Shown: piece by piece, positions 16,816 through 25,835 of the stretch | How positions within the stretch are numbered: the stretch's first letter is position 1 | Layout: every line of letters begins with the position of its first letter | NCBI GenBank assembly: GCA_966249405.1 | Contig: CBINDO010000008.1 | Span: 1-64,000, forward strand | Source: SZUA-265 sp966249405 | Lineage (GTDB): Bacteria > Myxococcota_A > Polyangia > Polyangiales > Polyangiaceae | Reading direction: 5' to 3' | DNA length: 64,000 nt | The notes under the pieces: generated by a model | Seen by the model: the letters and a program-made list of their open reading frames with translations, nothing else | Database searches by the model: none | What the model was told of the DNA's origin: nothing | Made by a program: the position numbers and the translations under genes

Positions 16816-18265
16816 CGTACTCACGTTCCCAGCCCGCACCCAGTCGGAACAGCGTCTCCTCCGCGAACGCAGGCGCAAGGAGTTGCGCGCCGATCGGAAG
16901 ACGCGAGTTGTCGAACCCCACCGGGACGCTCATTCCGCAGACGCCCGCCAGGCTGGCGGGTAGGGTGTAAACATCCGCCAGGTACATCTGCAGGGGAGAC
17001 TGTGCCTTTTCGCCCAGTTTGAAGGCTGTGGTTGGACTACACGGAGTGAGCAGCGCATCGACGCCTTCGAACGCCTGGTCGAAATCGCGACGGATCAGCG
17101 TACGCACTTGCTGCGCTTTCCGGTAGTAGGCGTCGTAGAAGCCCGAGCTCAGCGCGTACGTTCCCAGCATGATGCGGCGTTTCACTTCCGGGCCGAAGCC
17201 GGTGCCGCGACTTTCACGGTAGAGTCTAGCAAGATCTGCTCCGGCTCGTTCGACACGGAGCCCGAATCTAACTCCGTCGAAACGCGACAGGTTACTGGAC
17301 GCCTCCGCTGTCGCTAGCACGTAGTAGGTGCTGATGCCGTAGTCGGTGTGGGGGAGCGAGACATCGACCAGCGTGGCACCGGCCTTCTCCAGCTCCTTGG
17401 CCATCGTCAGCACGGCGGCGCGCACCGACTCGTCCAAACCGTCGGCGAAGTACTCCTTGGGCAGCCCCACTCGCAACCCTGCCACCGGTGTCTCACACGC
17501 GAGCTCGTAGTCGCCGACGGGGCGGTTGACGCTGGTTGCATCGTGCTGATCCGACCCCGCAATGCACTTCAACAGGCGTGCGGCGCCTTTGACGTCACTA
17601 GTTAACGGACCGACTTGATCCAAACTCGACGCGAAGGCTACCAACCCGTAGCGGCTGACTCTACCGTAACTGGGCTTCACCCCGACCACACCGCACAAGG
17701 CCGCCGGTTGGCGGATCGAGCCACCCGTGTCACTGCCCAACGACCCCGCCACGATGCCAGCCGCAACACTTGCTGCGCTACCACCACTGCTGCCGCCGGG
17801 GATACGCGAACGGTCGTGGGGATTGCGAACCGGTCCGAACGCGCTGTTCTCGTTGGAAGACCCCATGGCAAACTCGTCCATGTTCGTCTTTCCGATCAGA
17901 ACCGCGTCGGCCTGGCGTAGCTTGCTGACGACCGTCGCGTCGTAGTCGGGCACCCAACCGGTGGCGTAGGTGCCATCGCGCGTCAGGATTTTCGACGCCG
18001 AAGTCGTGGGGGCGTCGGTCGTGCACAGAGCGTCCTTGACCGTCAGGGGCACACCACACAGGGCACCGACGGGCTGACCCGCCGCCAGTTTGCGGTCCAC
18101 GAGCGCGGCTTGCTCGAGCGCGGCCTTTTCCGCGACGAACAGCAGCGAATTGAGGTCGGCTTGTTCTTTTGCGCGTTGAAGGGCGCGACGAGTGAGCTCT
18201 ACGGCGCTCACCTTGCCGGAGCGAACGGCTTCTGCCTGGGTTACGACGCTATCTGCAATTGCCAT
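16790..18265 (-). CDS. gatA: Asp-tRNA(Asn)/Glu-tRNA(Gln) amidotransferase subunit A
   Basis: GatA releases ammonia from glutamine for transamidation of misacylated Glu-tRNA(Gln) or Asp-tRNA(Asn). The amidase-signature Ser-cisSer-Lys triad is present: Lys in PLTVKDALCT, Ser in PGGSSGGSAAS and the nucleophile region GSDTGGSIRQPAA. The 491 residues match the family. gatC lies 48 bases upstream, as usual. gatB is absent from the window. Confidence 0.96.
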   Translation of the reverse strand: MAIADSVVTQAEAVRSGKVSAVELTRRALQRAKEQADLNSLLFVAEKAALEQAALVDRKLAAGQPVGALCGVPLTVKDALCTTDAPTTSASKILTRDGTYATGWVPDYDATVVSKLRQADAVLIGKTNMDEFAMGSSNENSAFGPVRNPHDRSRIPGGSSGGSAASVAAGIVAGSLGSDTGGSIRQPAALCGVVGVKPSYGRVSRYGLVAFASSLDQVGPLTSDVKGAARLLKCIAGSDQHDATSVNRPVGDYELACETPVAGLRVGLPKEYFADGLDESVRAAVLTMAKELEKAGATLVDVSLPHTDYGISTYYVLATAEASSNLSRFDGVRFGLRVERAGADLARLYRESRGTGFGPEVKRRIMLGTYALSSGFYDAYYRKAQQVRTLIRRDFDQAFEGVDALLTPCSPTTAFKLGEKAQSPLQMYLADVYTLPASLAGVCGMSVPVGFDNSRLPIGAQLLAPAFAEETLFRLGAGWEREYDGQARQTA

Positions 18266-18313
18266 GAGTCTTGTTCACCACCTGAGTCGGTCAGCAGCAC
18301 CTTCGGGTTAACA

Positions 18314-18601
18314 TCAGTCTTCCACGAACGCCGGTACGGCAAAGCCGTCCTCCAGTGGTCTCGGGGCTTGTTTGAGCGCTTGCTCGTGAGAGGTGCAGGG
18401 GACAGGCTCGTCCGCTCGAAACGCCAACGTCTCGGTGCCATGGTGGTCGGTTGAACAGCCCTGGGTGTCGAGCTGTTGCAGTTGATCGACGTGAGCCAAG
18501 ATCGCGCTGAGGTCCTTGGCCATGGTCTCGAGTTCACTCTCGGACAAATCGAGTTCAGAAAGCTTGGCGACGTGTCGCACCTGATCCAGGGTCAAAGCCA
18601 T
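18314..18601 (-). CDS. gatC: Asp-tRNA(Asn)/Glu-tRNA(Gln) amidotransferase subunit C
   Basis: GatC is the small belt subunit that stabilises the GatAB complex. The 95-residue product starts MALTLDQVRHVAKLSELDLS and contains DLSAILAHVDQLQQLDT, both characteristic. The C-terminus ending FAVPAFVED is typical (FxVPxxxE). Its start is ATG at 18601, divergent from the kinase gene. Confidence 0.93.
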   Translation of the reverse strand: MALTLDQVRHVAKLSELDLSESELETMAKDLSAILAHVDQLQQLDTQGCSTDHHGTETLAFRADEPVPCTSHEQALKQAPRPLEDGFAVPAFVED

Positions 18602-18693
18602 ACGCCGCGCGGTCCTACGTCAAAACGGTCGACGAGGGAACGAACCAGGGGGCTTGTTCCACCACAGGGTGGTGGTCGTCCGGCCAAATGCCC

Positions 18694-18722
18694 TCGACGA
18701 GGGGGGTGGCGGTTGATATAAT
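18694..18722 (+). promoter_or_regulatory. Candidate sigma70-type promoter for the 598-residue kinase gene
   Basis: TCGACG at 18694-18699 and a perfect TATAAT at 18717-18722 are separated by 17 bases. They lie about 95 bases upstream of the kinase start, in the gatC/kinase divergent gap. This is the best -10 element I noticed in the window. Confidence 0.55.
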
Positions 18723-18817
18723 CCGCCTCCGATGGGGTTTGGGTGCAACCACCCTTACGCGCCAGAATTGTCGAATTTAGGACGCTACTACAGTCGCTCC
18801 GCGCCGAATAGACAGCC

Positions 18818-20614
18818 ATGATGTCCGACGAACAGATTGCCCAACTGGGCCGTCAGAGCACCGAGTTTGCTGTTGGCGAGATGGTGCCGGGAACCAAATA
18901 CTTGGTGGTCTCGCGCATCGGCCAAGGGGGTATGGGCTCCGTTTACGAGGTCGAGCACGTCGAGCTCGGCAAGCGGTTCGTGTTGAAAGCGCTGCTCGAC
19001 CAGTTCTGTCAGCGACAAGACCTCGTCCAGCGTCTGCGGAACGAGTGGCGGTCCCTGGGACGGCTCGAGCATCCCAACATCGTCAGCGTTTCGGATGCTG
19101 GCGTCGCCTCGAACGGTGCCCCTTATTACGTGATGGAGCGCCTTCAGGGCGAATCCCTGGCGGGCGCGCTGCAACGCTTGGGGCGTTTCTCCCTTCTCGA
19201 TTCCCTACGGCTGGCAGCCGAAATCCTGGAGGGCCTCGCCGCGGCGCACGAGATCGGTATCGTTCACCGTGACGTAAAACCGCCAAACATTTTCGTCACC
19301 CAAGCCGGCGTGGCTAAACTGCTCGACTTCGGGATCGCCAAACTCACCGACGGCGCGTCCCTCGAGTTGACCGGCCGGGGCATCGCCATCGGTACGCCCC
19401 GGTACATGTCGCCCGAGCAAGCCGCGGGTGAACGGGTCGACGGGCGGGCGGACCTGTATGCCGTAGGTCTCGTCCTGTTCGAGATGCTCTCGGGCTGCGG
19501 TCCGTTCGATGGCTGCGAATCACACGAGGTGTTCTTGGCCCACATCACTCGGCAACCGCCTCGTCTCGGCGAACTGGTTGCTGGTATCCCCGCGGAACTC
19601 GAAGGTCTCGTGGCCGCGTTGTTGGCCAAGCGCCCTTCGGATCGTCCACAGAGCGCAGCCGCCGCGGCCGCAGCTTTGCGCTCCATGCTGCGGACCTACC
19701 GCGCCGCCGAAGAGGTGCCTGACACTCAAGGTGAGGAGTTGGCGGGTGCGCTTACGCCCCTGCTTCGAGCGGAGTACATGGCGCCAGCGATCCCGGGGCG
19801 CGCGCCGATTCTCACGCGCAGTCAGGTGTCGGGCGACGCGCCAACCGCTGGTGTCTCGAACACCGGTCCGGTTCCATTCGGCTACGAGGGGAGGAGTCCG
19901 ACGCCAGCCTTCGCGGTGCGTGGGTCTTCACCCCATCAAAGCCCCATCAGTAGCGGCCGAAGTTGGGTCGTGGGCGGCGCGCAGTCCGCCGCACCGTCGA
20001 CCCGCACGGCTCCACCGCCTGAACCGATGCGGCTCCAAGCCGAGCCGACTCCTTCAGGCGTATCTCGGACCGCGGCCGGACCCTATCACGACCCATATGC
20101 CACCAACCCTGGGCCGGCCAAGTCGAAGCGCTGGATGGGAATCGCGGCGCTGGTCGTCGTCGGCTCGGGCGCCGCTGGGTGGGTGCTGACGCAGCCCAAG
20201 GTGCCGGCGGAGGTGGCTCCCGCCGCAACGCTCGTGCTGACCACCCCTCTGCCCGGTCCCGCAACGGCCCCAGCTCCGAGCCCGTCGGCTCTAGGTGTGA
20301 TCATTGGTGGTACCGCGGCCGTCGCGCCGAGCGCCGCGCCGGAGCCGACCGCGGAGGCACGAACTCCGGTGCAGTCCACGTCCGAAAAGGAGCCTTCACG
20401 GCGGGGCGCGCGTCCGCGTGCGCGGGTGAGTCAGCCCGACGAAGATTATCGTTCGATCCAGGTGATCCCGGTCGAAGCAAAACCGGCGTCGCGACCCAAT
20501 CCCGCGCCGAGTCCGATGCCTGCGGCTGCTCCTGCACCGAACCCCGCTCCTGCCGGAACACCCAAACAAGTCGGCCGGGGCATGCCTGGATCCGGAATCG
20601 GCGCGGGCGGTTGA
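18818..20614 (+). CDS. Membrane-anchored Ser/Thr protein kinase (Hanks type)
   Basis: The kinase domain spans about residues 28-295. The glycine loop is IGQGGMGSVYE, the ATP Lys is at about 57 (FVLKALL), the catalytic loop reads HRDVKPPN (150-157) and DFG is at 170-172, followed by GTPRYMSPEQ. The loop Pro-Pro-Asn replaces the common Pro-Glu-Asn, but the catalytic Asp and Asn are intact. A Pro/Ala/Ser-rich linker leads to one membrane segment at 439-458 (MGIAALVVVGSGAAGWVL). The outer part is short, Pro/Ala-rich and shows no sensor domain. ATG-ATG gives two possible starts. The upstream promoter candidate is at 18694. Confidence 0.9.
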   Translation: MMSDEQIAQLGRQSTEFAVGEMVPGTKYLVVSRIGQGGMGSVYEVEHVELGKRFVLKALLDQFCQRQDLVQRLRNEWRSLGRLEHPNIVSVSDAGVASNGAPYYVMERLQGESLAGALQRLGRFSLLDSLRLAAEILEGLAAAHEIGIVHRDVKPPNIFVTQAGVAKLLDFGIAKLTDGASLELTGRGIAIGTPRYMSPEQAAGERVDGRADLYAVGLVLFEMLSGCGPFDGCESHEVFLAHITRQPPRLGELVAGIPAELEGLVAALLAKRPSDRPQSAAAAAAALRSMLRTYRAAEEVPDTQGEELAGALTPLLRAEYMAPAIPGRAPILTRSQVSGDAPTAGVSNTGPVPFGYEGRSPTPAFAVRGSSPHQSPISSGRSWVVGGAQSAAPSTRTAPPPEPMRLQAEPTPSGVSRTAAGPYHDPYATNPGPAKSKRWMGIAALVVVGSGAAGWVLTQPKVPAEVAPAATLVLTTPLPGPATAPAPSPSALGVIIGGTAAVAPSAAPEPTAEARTPVQSTSEKEPSRRGARPRARVSQPDEDYRSIQVIPVEAKPASRPNPAPSPMPAAAPAPNPAPAGTPKQVGRGMPGSGIGAGG

Positions 20615-20629
20615 CGTTGGCTCCCGCCT

Positions 20630-20833
20630 GAAGACTCAGCACGTCGCGTTCATCACTCGCGGCAGTCCTTCGAACGACGCCAGAATTGCTGCCGGGGTCC
20701 CACGCGACGAGGCTCCAGCGCAGCCTGCTGCGCTGGATTGGAGCGAAAGGGGGCCTCACGTCCCCCCGTGTACGTTCCGGTCCGGTTCTCGCAAGTCCGA
20801 CGCACTTTCGAAGTACCGCGAGGGTGTAGGGTG
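20630..20833 (-). repeat. Interspersed repeat family 1, copy 2
   Basis: Read on the minus strand this segment starts CCTCGCGGTACTTCGAAAGT, continues through GACTTGCGAGAACCGGACCG and ends TGATGAACGCGACG. It aligns over about 200 bases with 60488-60692. The centre carries a perfect hairpin TCCAGCGCAG-CCTG-CTGCGCTGGA (about 20714-20737). It fills much of the 474-base gap between the kinase gene and rpsB. The remaining 255 bases before rpsB hold its leader, and I see no other element there. Confidence 0.78.
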
Positions 20834-21088
20834 GCAGTCCTTGGGCTCTCGCCCACAAAGGGCGGCGGCGCGGCTGCGCTGGGGAGGTTCAAGGTCGGCC
20901 GGTTGGTCGGTCCTTGGCGTTCCCGTGAGACGCGGACAGCAAAACGCTTTACGGCGACTAGCCTCCTCTCGTAGGACGACGCCCCCAAAAACACGCGACG
21001 CAAGCGAAACACTCGGGTTCGGTGCTGGCTCAGTCAGTTTGCCGAGTGGCGTCACGGGTGAACCAACCGAAAAGGAGACGCAAAAAAC

Positions 21089-21907
21089 ATGTCTGAATTG
21101 CAAGCTGCGGGTGCAACCGACCCGTTCGTAGATCTCTCCCGTCCTCTCTGTGACCCGGAGAACCCGTTGACCGTTCGCGACTTGTTCGAGGCCGGTGTTC
21201 ACTTTGGTCATCAAACCAAGCGCTGGAACCCCAAGATGCGCCCGTTCTTGTACGGCGCACGTAACGGTATCCACATCATCGACTTGGACCAGTCCGTAAA
21301 CCTGTTTCGTCGTGCGTTCAGCTTCACGATGGACACCGTCGCCAAGGGCGGCCACTTGGTGTTCGTCGGTACCAAGCGCCAGGCGCAAGAGATCGTCCGT
21401 GAAGAGGCGACGCGCGCAGGACAGTACTACGTGATCAACCGTTGGCTCGGTGGCACGCTCACCAACTTCCGCACGGTCAAGGGCGGCTTGGAACGTCTCA
21501 AGACGCTCGAGCGCATGGCTGAGGACGGCACCTACGAGAACATCTCGAAGAAGGAGATCTCGCAGCTCGAAAAAGAGCGCGCTCGCTTCGAGAAGTACAT
21601 CGGCGGCGTCAAGGGTATGGGCGCGGTCCCGACTGCGCTGTTCATCATCGATCCGGCGCAGGAGCAAATCGCCGTGGCGGAGGCGCGCAAGCTGCGCATT
21701 CCAATCATCGCGATCACCGACAGCAACTGTGATCCGAGCCTCATCGACTATCCCATCCCCGGCAACGACGACGCGATCCGTTCGATTCGCCTGATCACTT
21801 CGGCGCTCGCCGACGCGTGCGTACACGGCGCGTCGCGACGTCGCGACGTCGCGCAACGCGAACGCGACCAATCGCGCGGTGAGAACACCGTCGTTTACCG
21901 CCGCTAG
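21089..21907 (+). CDS. rpsB: 30S ribosomal protein S2
   Basis: This structural protein of the small subunit recruits S1. The 272-residue length is slightly above average because of a 15-20 residue N-terminal extension before LTVRDLFEAGVHFGHQTKRW, the family signature. Other motifs are NGIHIIDLDQ, RWLGGTLTNFRTV and ITDSNCDPSLIDYPIPGNDD. A strong ribosome binding site (AAAAGGAG) lies 10 bases before the ATG. The rpsB-tsf pair is conserved. Confidence 0.97.
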   Translation: MSELQAAGATDPFVDLSRPLCDPENPLTVRDLFEAGVHFGHQTKRWNPKMRPFLYGARNGIHIIDLDQSVNLFRRAFSFTMDTVAKGGHLVFVGTKRQAQEIVREEATRAGQYYVINRWLGGTLTNFRTVKGGLERLKTLERMAEDGTYENISKKEISQLEKERARFEKYIGGVKGMGAVPTALFIIDPAQEQIAVAEARKLRIPIIAITDSNCDPSLIDYPIPGNDDAIRSIRLITSALADACVHGASRRRDVAQRERDQSRGENTVVYRR

Positions 21908-21935
21908 GCCTTCGGAAGAGAGAAAGAGGTATCCC

Positions 21936-22847
21936 ATGGCACTGAACATGCAATTGGTGAAGGAACTGCGTGACCGCACGCAGGCTGGTCTCAACGACTG
22001 CAAGAGCGCTTTGGCCGAGGCCGAAGGCGACATGGAGAAGGCAGTCGAAATCATCCTGAAGAAGGGTCTCGCCAAGAGCGCAAAGCGCGCTGGCGCGGTG
22101 GCCACCGAGGGCGTAGTAACCGCTCGCGTTGCAGCCGACGGCTTGAGTGGCGTCATCGTCGAGGTCAACATCCAGACGGACTTCGCCGCTCGTAACCCCG
22201 ACTTTTTGGCGTTCGTCGAGACGGTTCTCTCGGTCGCGGAAAAGACGCCAGCAGGCGCTGACCTTTTGGCAGCCGAGTTTCCCGGTGGCGGGACCGTCGA
22301 AGACGCGCGGGCGGCGCTCGTTGGTCGCTTGGGCGAGAACATCACGGTTCGTCGCTTCGGCAAGCTGTCCGTGGAGAGTGGCTTGGTTCACGCGTACATC
22401 CACATGGGCGGCAAAGTCGGAGCCTTGCTCGCTCTCGAGGCAAAGGGCGGCGCCCGCGGTGATACGCTCTCGTCGTTCGCCGACAATACTGCGATGCACA
22501 TCGCGGCCATGTCTCCTCGCTACCTGACGGACGCCGAGGTGTCGGCCGACGACAAGGCAAAGCAGGTCGAGATTTACGAAGCGCAACTGCGTGACGAAGG
22601 CAAGCCCCAAGCGGCGTGGCCCAAGATCATCGAAGGCAAGGTCCAGAAGTGGATGAAAGAGATCTGTCTGCTCGACCAGCTGAGCGTCCTCGACTCGGAG
22701 AAGACGGTGCGTCAACTCCAAGACGAAGTGAGCAAGCAACTCGGCGGCGTTCAGATCAAGGCCTTCCTCCGCTACGAGCGCGGTGAAGGCATCGAGAAGA
22801 AGCAAGACGACTTTGCGGCAGAAGCACAGCGTCTGGCCCAGGGCTGA
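21936..22847 (+). CDS. tsf: Elongation factor Ts
   Basis: EF-Ts exchanges GDP for GTP on EF-Tu. The ATG at 21936 follows AAGAGGT and gives 303 residues. The N-terminal MQLVKELRDRTQAGLNDCKS and KKGLAKSAKRAG, and the TDFAARNPDFLAF motif (TDFVAxN in most bacteria), are clear. A terminator follows. pyrH and frr, which usually come next, are not here. Confidence 0.97.
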   Translation: MALNMQLVKELRDRTQAGLNDCKSALAEAEGDMEKAVEIILKKGLAKSAKRAGAVATEGVVTARVAADGLSGVIVEVNIQTDFAARNPDFLAFVETVLSVAEKTPAGADLLAAEFPGGGTVEDARAALVGRLGENITVRRFGKLSVESGLVHAYIHMGGKVGALLALEAKGGARGDTLSSFADNTAMHIAAMSPRYLTDAEVSADDKAKQVEIYEAQLRDEGKPQAAWPKIIEGKVQKWMKEICLLDQLSVLDSEKTVRQLQDEVSKQLGGVQIKAFLRYERGEGIEKKQDDFAAEAQRLAQG

Positions 22848-22866
22848 GAATCACGGCTCCGCGCAG

Positions 22867-22900
22867 AAACGGCACCCTCGAGGTGCCGTTTCGCTTTTTG
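22867..22900 (+). terminator. Terminator after tsf, possibly bidirectional
   Basis: AAACGGCACC and GGTGCCGTTT pair around a CTCGA loop, followed by TCGCTTTTTG. The A-run on the other side would give a weaker T-stretch for the minus strand, so it could also end the lasso-peptide operon. Confidence 0.85.
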
Positions 22901-22987
22901 TCGGAAGAGGGGGACTGCCATCCTCGGACTAGGGGGCAGGCGCCGCGGTATGAACGAACGGCCGCCGGCACGCCGTGGTGAGACGTG

Positions 22988-23209
22988 TTAGCTCTTGGGC
23001 TTTGGCTTGTACTTCTTCGTCAGCAGGTTCGTTTCGAAGTTGCCGCTGGCAGTGCCACTGAGCGTGAGCTCGGTGAGCGTGCCGAACTTTTTCAAGCGGG
23101 GCGTCGAGTAACGCACGGGCCAAGCCTCCGCTGACGACGGATTCGCGCCACCGGGGCTCGAGTGGCTCGCCCGGTCAGAGTCAGCGGTCCCAGATTGCTT
23201 TTCGGTCAT
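22988..23209 (-). CDS. Lasso peptide precursor (A), Ser-1 core with C-terminal Ser
   Basis: The 73-residue protein ends the lasso operon and overlaps the cyclase gene by 29 bases. Residues 34-50 read YSTPRLKKFGTLTELTL, fitting the leader motif Y-x2-P-x-L-x3-G-x5-T-x used by B1. Cleavage two residues after the conserved Thr (T49, L50) would release a 23-residue core (51-73) that begins SGTASGNFE. Glu at core position 9 allows a 9-membered macrolactam with Ser1. The tail ends KKYKPKPKS, strongly basic, with Ser as last residue, the site phosphorylated in paeninodin-type peptides. The start is the ATG at 23209. The call rests on motif plus context. The product is unproven. Confidence 0.87.
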   Translation of the reverse strand: MTEKQSGTADSDRASHSSPGGANPSSAEAWPVRYSTPRLKKFGTLTELTLSGTASGNFETNLLTKKYKPKPKS

Positions 23210-24887
23210 GTTCGATGCGTACCCTTCCGCGTTCCAACGCTGCGACCCAAAGGAGCGTCCCTACCTCGTCGAGCGAGAGCGTAGGATGGGCCTGCAGGTA
23301 ATCCATGTCAAGGACGGGGGCGAGCGCTGCGGGGATCTCGGGACGGGGCCAGGTGCGCGCCGCAATACCCCAGTCACCCTTGTCGCTGCGTCGAGCATGA
23401 GCCGCGGGAAGGACGGTCTCGGCTAGGCGCCGGAGCGGCGCTTTGGCGTAGCGGCGTTCGAACAATGATAGTGGGTCGAGACGTGCCGCCAATTCCACCA
23501 CGGCTCGGCAGGCGAACGGCGCGATTGCGCGCGCGTCGAACGCTGAGGCCGCCTCGGCGTACGCTCCACCAATGTCCGTCAAGCGACGGTACAGAGTCAG
23601 GCGTTCCGCGGGTCGTTCGGGCCTCTCCACCCACGTCATGGCACGCACCCAACCAACGAACTGTTCACTCGCTTCGGGATTGAACAGGGGAGAGGGGAGC
23701 AAGCCGTCAGTTTGGAACGGCGATCGTCCCGCACGGCGCCGGCGATACCAGAATGATGCCGCGTCCCGCAGGGAACAGGCTTGCCGGAGCTCGATTCCTG
23801 GCGGCATCCGAGTGCGAAACAGCTCCGGCAGCCTCAGGTGCCCGAAGCACTCGTCGGCGAACCAGCCGCTGATCACCGTACGCGGCAATACGTCGAGAGA
23901 GCTCAACGCCTGCCACTCCGAAGATACCACCGGACACAGCGTTCCCGGTTGGTCGGCGATTGCTTCGAAGAGCCAGTCCGGGTCCAAATGGTGGACCACG
24001 TGGCGGCGAAAGGACGAGGTCAGGGTACGAACGTAGTACCGTTCGCGAGTCAGCGCGGGGTGCCCGACCGGCGGAAGGATCGAAACCCCATCGAGCACCG
24101 CGGAAGAGTTTGCGCGGGCCGCGACCGCCGCGACCAGGGAGGAATCCAATCCTCCGCTGTATAGAAGAGCGTTCGAATGGTCGGGATCCAAGTGCCGGCA
24201 GAGTTCGGCTTTTAGCAGGTCCGACACCTCTGCGGCTACTTCGTTGGCCGTTAGGCGCAGAGGTGTGGTAGGGGGTGACCAATATCGTTCGAGCCGCGGC
24301 GTGCGCCAGCGCCCAAAACGGGCGACGTGACCCACCGGGACGATCGTTATGCCCGAAACCGCCGAGCCGTGGTCCGGCGATATTCCCAGGGCGTGGTCGT
24401 CACACACGAGGCGCCGCACGTCGAGCCTAAGCGCCGTCGGTCGAACTCTCGCCACCCACTCCAGGCGCGTGCCGATAGCGGTGATCCCGGCCTCGTAGAA
24501 GCCGAACAGCCGCGGTAGTCCGGAGCACGACCGAACCGCGGAGGCGCACCCTTGCTCTTGCAGCGCGACGAAGCAGAAGTCGCCGGGCAGACCCGCCAGT
24601 TCCGGAGCGCTCTCGACCGCCATTCGCGCCAAATCAGCGGCGCGCATTCGGTGGGGCTCGCCACCCAGCAGGGCGCACTCCCCGAGCGCGAACCTGATCG
24701 GCAATGTCCCACCGATGAGAGCACTGCGCGGGGCGCCAAGGCTGGACTCGACGATGAGCCACCCCTCCGTCGAGCAAGTAACGGTCGCCGTGGGATGCAG
24801 CGCCCTGAGCCGTCTCTCGAGGTGCTGGCGAATCGGCGCCGGGCAGTAGACGCACAGGAGGTCCGTCGCCGGGATGCGGTGGGACAC
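23181..24887 (-). CDS. Lasso peptide cyclase (C), asparagine synthetase B-like
   Basis: Lasso cyclases activate the acidic ring residue as an AMP ester and close the macrolactam. The 568-residue protein has an N-terminal Ntn-like domain without the catalytic Cys-2 of true asparagine synthetase (it begins MSHRIP), followed by the synthetase domain with the PP-loop YSGGLDSSLVAA (about 244-250), then SGWFADECFGH and a C-terminal RRSDKGDWG segment. The GTG start directly follows the kinase stop. The last 29 bases contain the start of the precursor gene. A plain asparagine synthetase is unlikely given the neighbours. Confidence 0.9.
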   Translation of the reverse strand: MSHRIPATDLLCVYCPAPIRQHLERRLRALHPTATVTCSTEGWLIVESSLGAPRSALIGGTLPIRFALGECALLGGEPHRMRAADLARMAVESAPELAGLPGDFCFVALQEQGCASAVRSCSGLPRLFGFYEAGITAIGTRLEWVARVRPTALRLDVRRLVCDDHALGISPDHGSAVSGITIVPVGHVARFGRWRTPRLERYWSPPTTPLRLTANEVAAEVSDLLKAELCRHLDPDHSNALLYSGGLDSSLVAAVAARANSSAVLDGVSILPPVGHPALTRERYYVRTLTSSFRRHVVHHLDPDWLFEAIADQPGTLCPVVSSEWQALSSLDVLPRTVISGWFADECFGHLRLPELFRTRMPPGIELRQACSLRDAASFWYRRRRAGRSPFQTDGLLPSPLFNPEASEQFVGWVRAMTWVERPERPAERLTLYRRLTDIGGAYAEAASAFDARAIAPFACRAVVELAARLDPLSLFERRYAKAPLRRLAETVLPAAHARRSDKGDWGIAARTWPRPEIPAALAPVLDMDYLQAHPTLSLDEVGTLLWVAALERGRVRIEHDRKAIWDR

Positions 24888-25835
24888 CTAGCTACCCTCG
24901 ACACTACCGAGGAGCGCCGCCAGCTCACCCGGGTGCTCCGCCGTGTCCAAGAACGCGGCGGGAAGCCGTAGTTCATAAAGCGGGAGCTTGCGGTGAAGTC
25001 GGGCTAACAGCCGCAAGACTTGGGCGCCGGCGGGCCCGGTCCAGGCGATGCGGGATGCGCAGAGCAACTGTCGCAACCCTGCTTCTCCGCGCAGTCGGGC
25101 GATCTCCGGCCTTCGAATTCCCGGTGAGACGACAGGGAAGAAGGCTGCACGCAACGCCGTCTCTTGTTGTTCGTAGTGACCCGGCAGGTAGCCGAGGCGA
25201 TCATCCGGTAGCCGGCGGACGCGGTCGTCGGGCAGAGCCCAGTTGCGAACTCCGCGCAGCCTGAGCTCCGGAACACCCGGAAAACACGTGGGTTCGCGCA
25301 CGTCGTCGATGGTTACGCGGAGCGCATCGTCCGACATCACGGCGTAGCCTGCCAACGCCAACGCTGCTGCGAGCGAGCTCTTTCCGGCTCCGGAGGGACC
25401 GCAGATGGCGAGAGCCGACCCGTTGCGGCTAACGGCGCTGGCATGCAAAACGAGGTCCGGCTGCGGACCCAACACGGCCGAAACCACGGTGTTGGGAAAC
25501 ACGAGCCCGGCGTCGTGGGCCGTCTTGGCCGAAATCAGGATCGTCCCGTGCGCGAGGTCCGCCGTGCCGACGCAGAACCCGGGAAAGCAAAACTCCACCC
25601 TGTGGCCGTGTCGCGTGAACGAGTATTCCACCGCGCCATCCCAAATCTGTCGGGCGATCAGCTCGCCATCGAGTTGGCGATCGAGCTGCGCGAGCGCGAC
25701 CGGCTCGAATCGGACTTCGAAAGCGGCCGTCGCGGTCCGCGTCGCGCCGACGGACAAGAACAGCTCCGGGGCGCCGCGGATGCGCACACCGTGGATCACG
25801 CTTTCCGACGAGTCAGGGGAGGCTGCAGCGATCAT
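24888..25835 (-). CDS. HPr-kinase-like protein, predicted lasso peptide kinase
   Basis: The 315-residue protein has the HPr kinase C-terminal fold signature: LHASAV, the P-loop ICGPSGAGKSSLAAALA (about 146-154) and MSDDALRV (Walker-B-like). The long N-terminal part does not match HprK domain 1, and the HprK capping motif near the C-terminus is missing, so a role in catabolite repression is unlikely. In lasso clusters such as paeninodin, kinases of this type phosphorylate the C-terminal Ser of the precursor. Here the precursor does end in Ser. It overlaps B2 by four bases (ATGA) and abuts the cyclase gene. Confidence 0.85.
   Translation of the reverse strand: MIAAASPDSSESVIHGVRIRGAPELFLSVGATRTATAAFEVRFEPVALAQLDRQLDGELIARQIWDGAVEYSFTRHGHRVEFCFPGFCVGTADLAHGTILISAKTAHDAGLVFPNTVVSAVLGPQPDLVLHASAVSRNGSALAICGPSGAGKSSLAAALALAGYAVMSDDALRVTIDDVREPTCFPGVPELRLRGVRNWALPDDRVRRLPDDRLGYLPGHYEQQETALRAAFFPVVSPGIRRPEIARLRGEAGLRQLLCASRIAWTGPAGAQVLRLLARLHRKLPLYELRLPAAFLDTAEHPGELAALLGSVEGS

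Noticed and set aside
20756..22363. Minus-strand reading frame of 535 codons
   Set aside because: It lies antisense to rpsB and tsf and its translation is a shadow of strongly biased codons in those genes.
22848..22987. Second lasso precursor downstream of the first
   Set aside because: The 140-base gap holds a terminator and no frame with the leader motif.
23181..24887. Ordinary asparagine synthetase
   Set aside because: It lacks the N-terminal catalytic Cys and sits between a lasso kinase gene and a precursor gene.
24888..25835. True HPr kinase/phosphorylase for carbon regulation
   Set aside because: There is no HPr or PTS gene nearby, and the expected N-domain and C-terminal motifs are missing.
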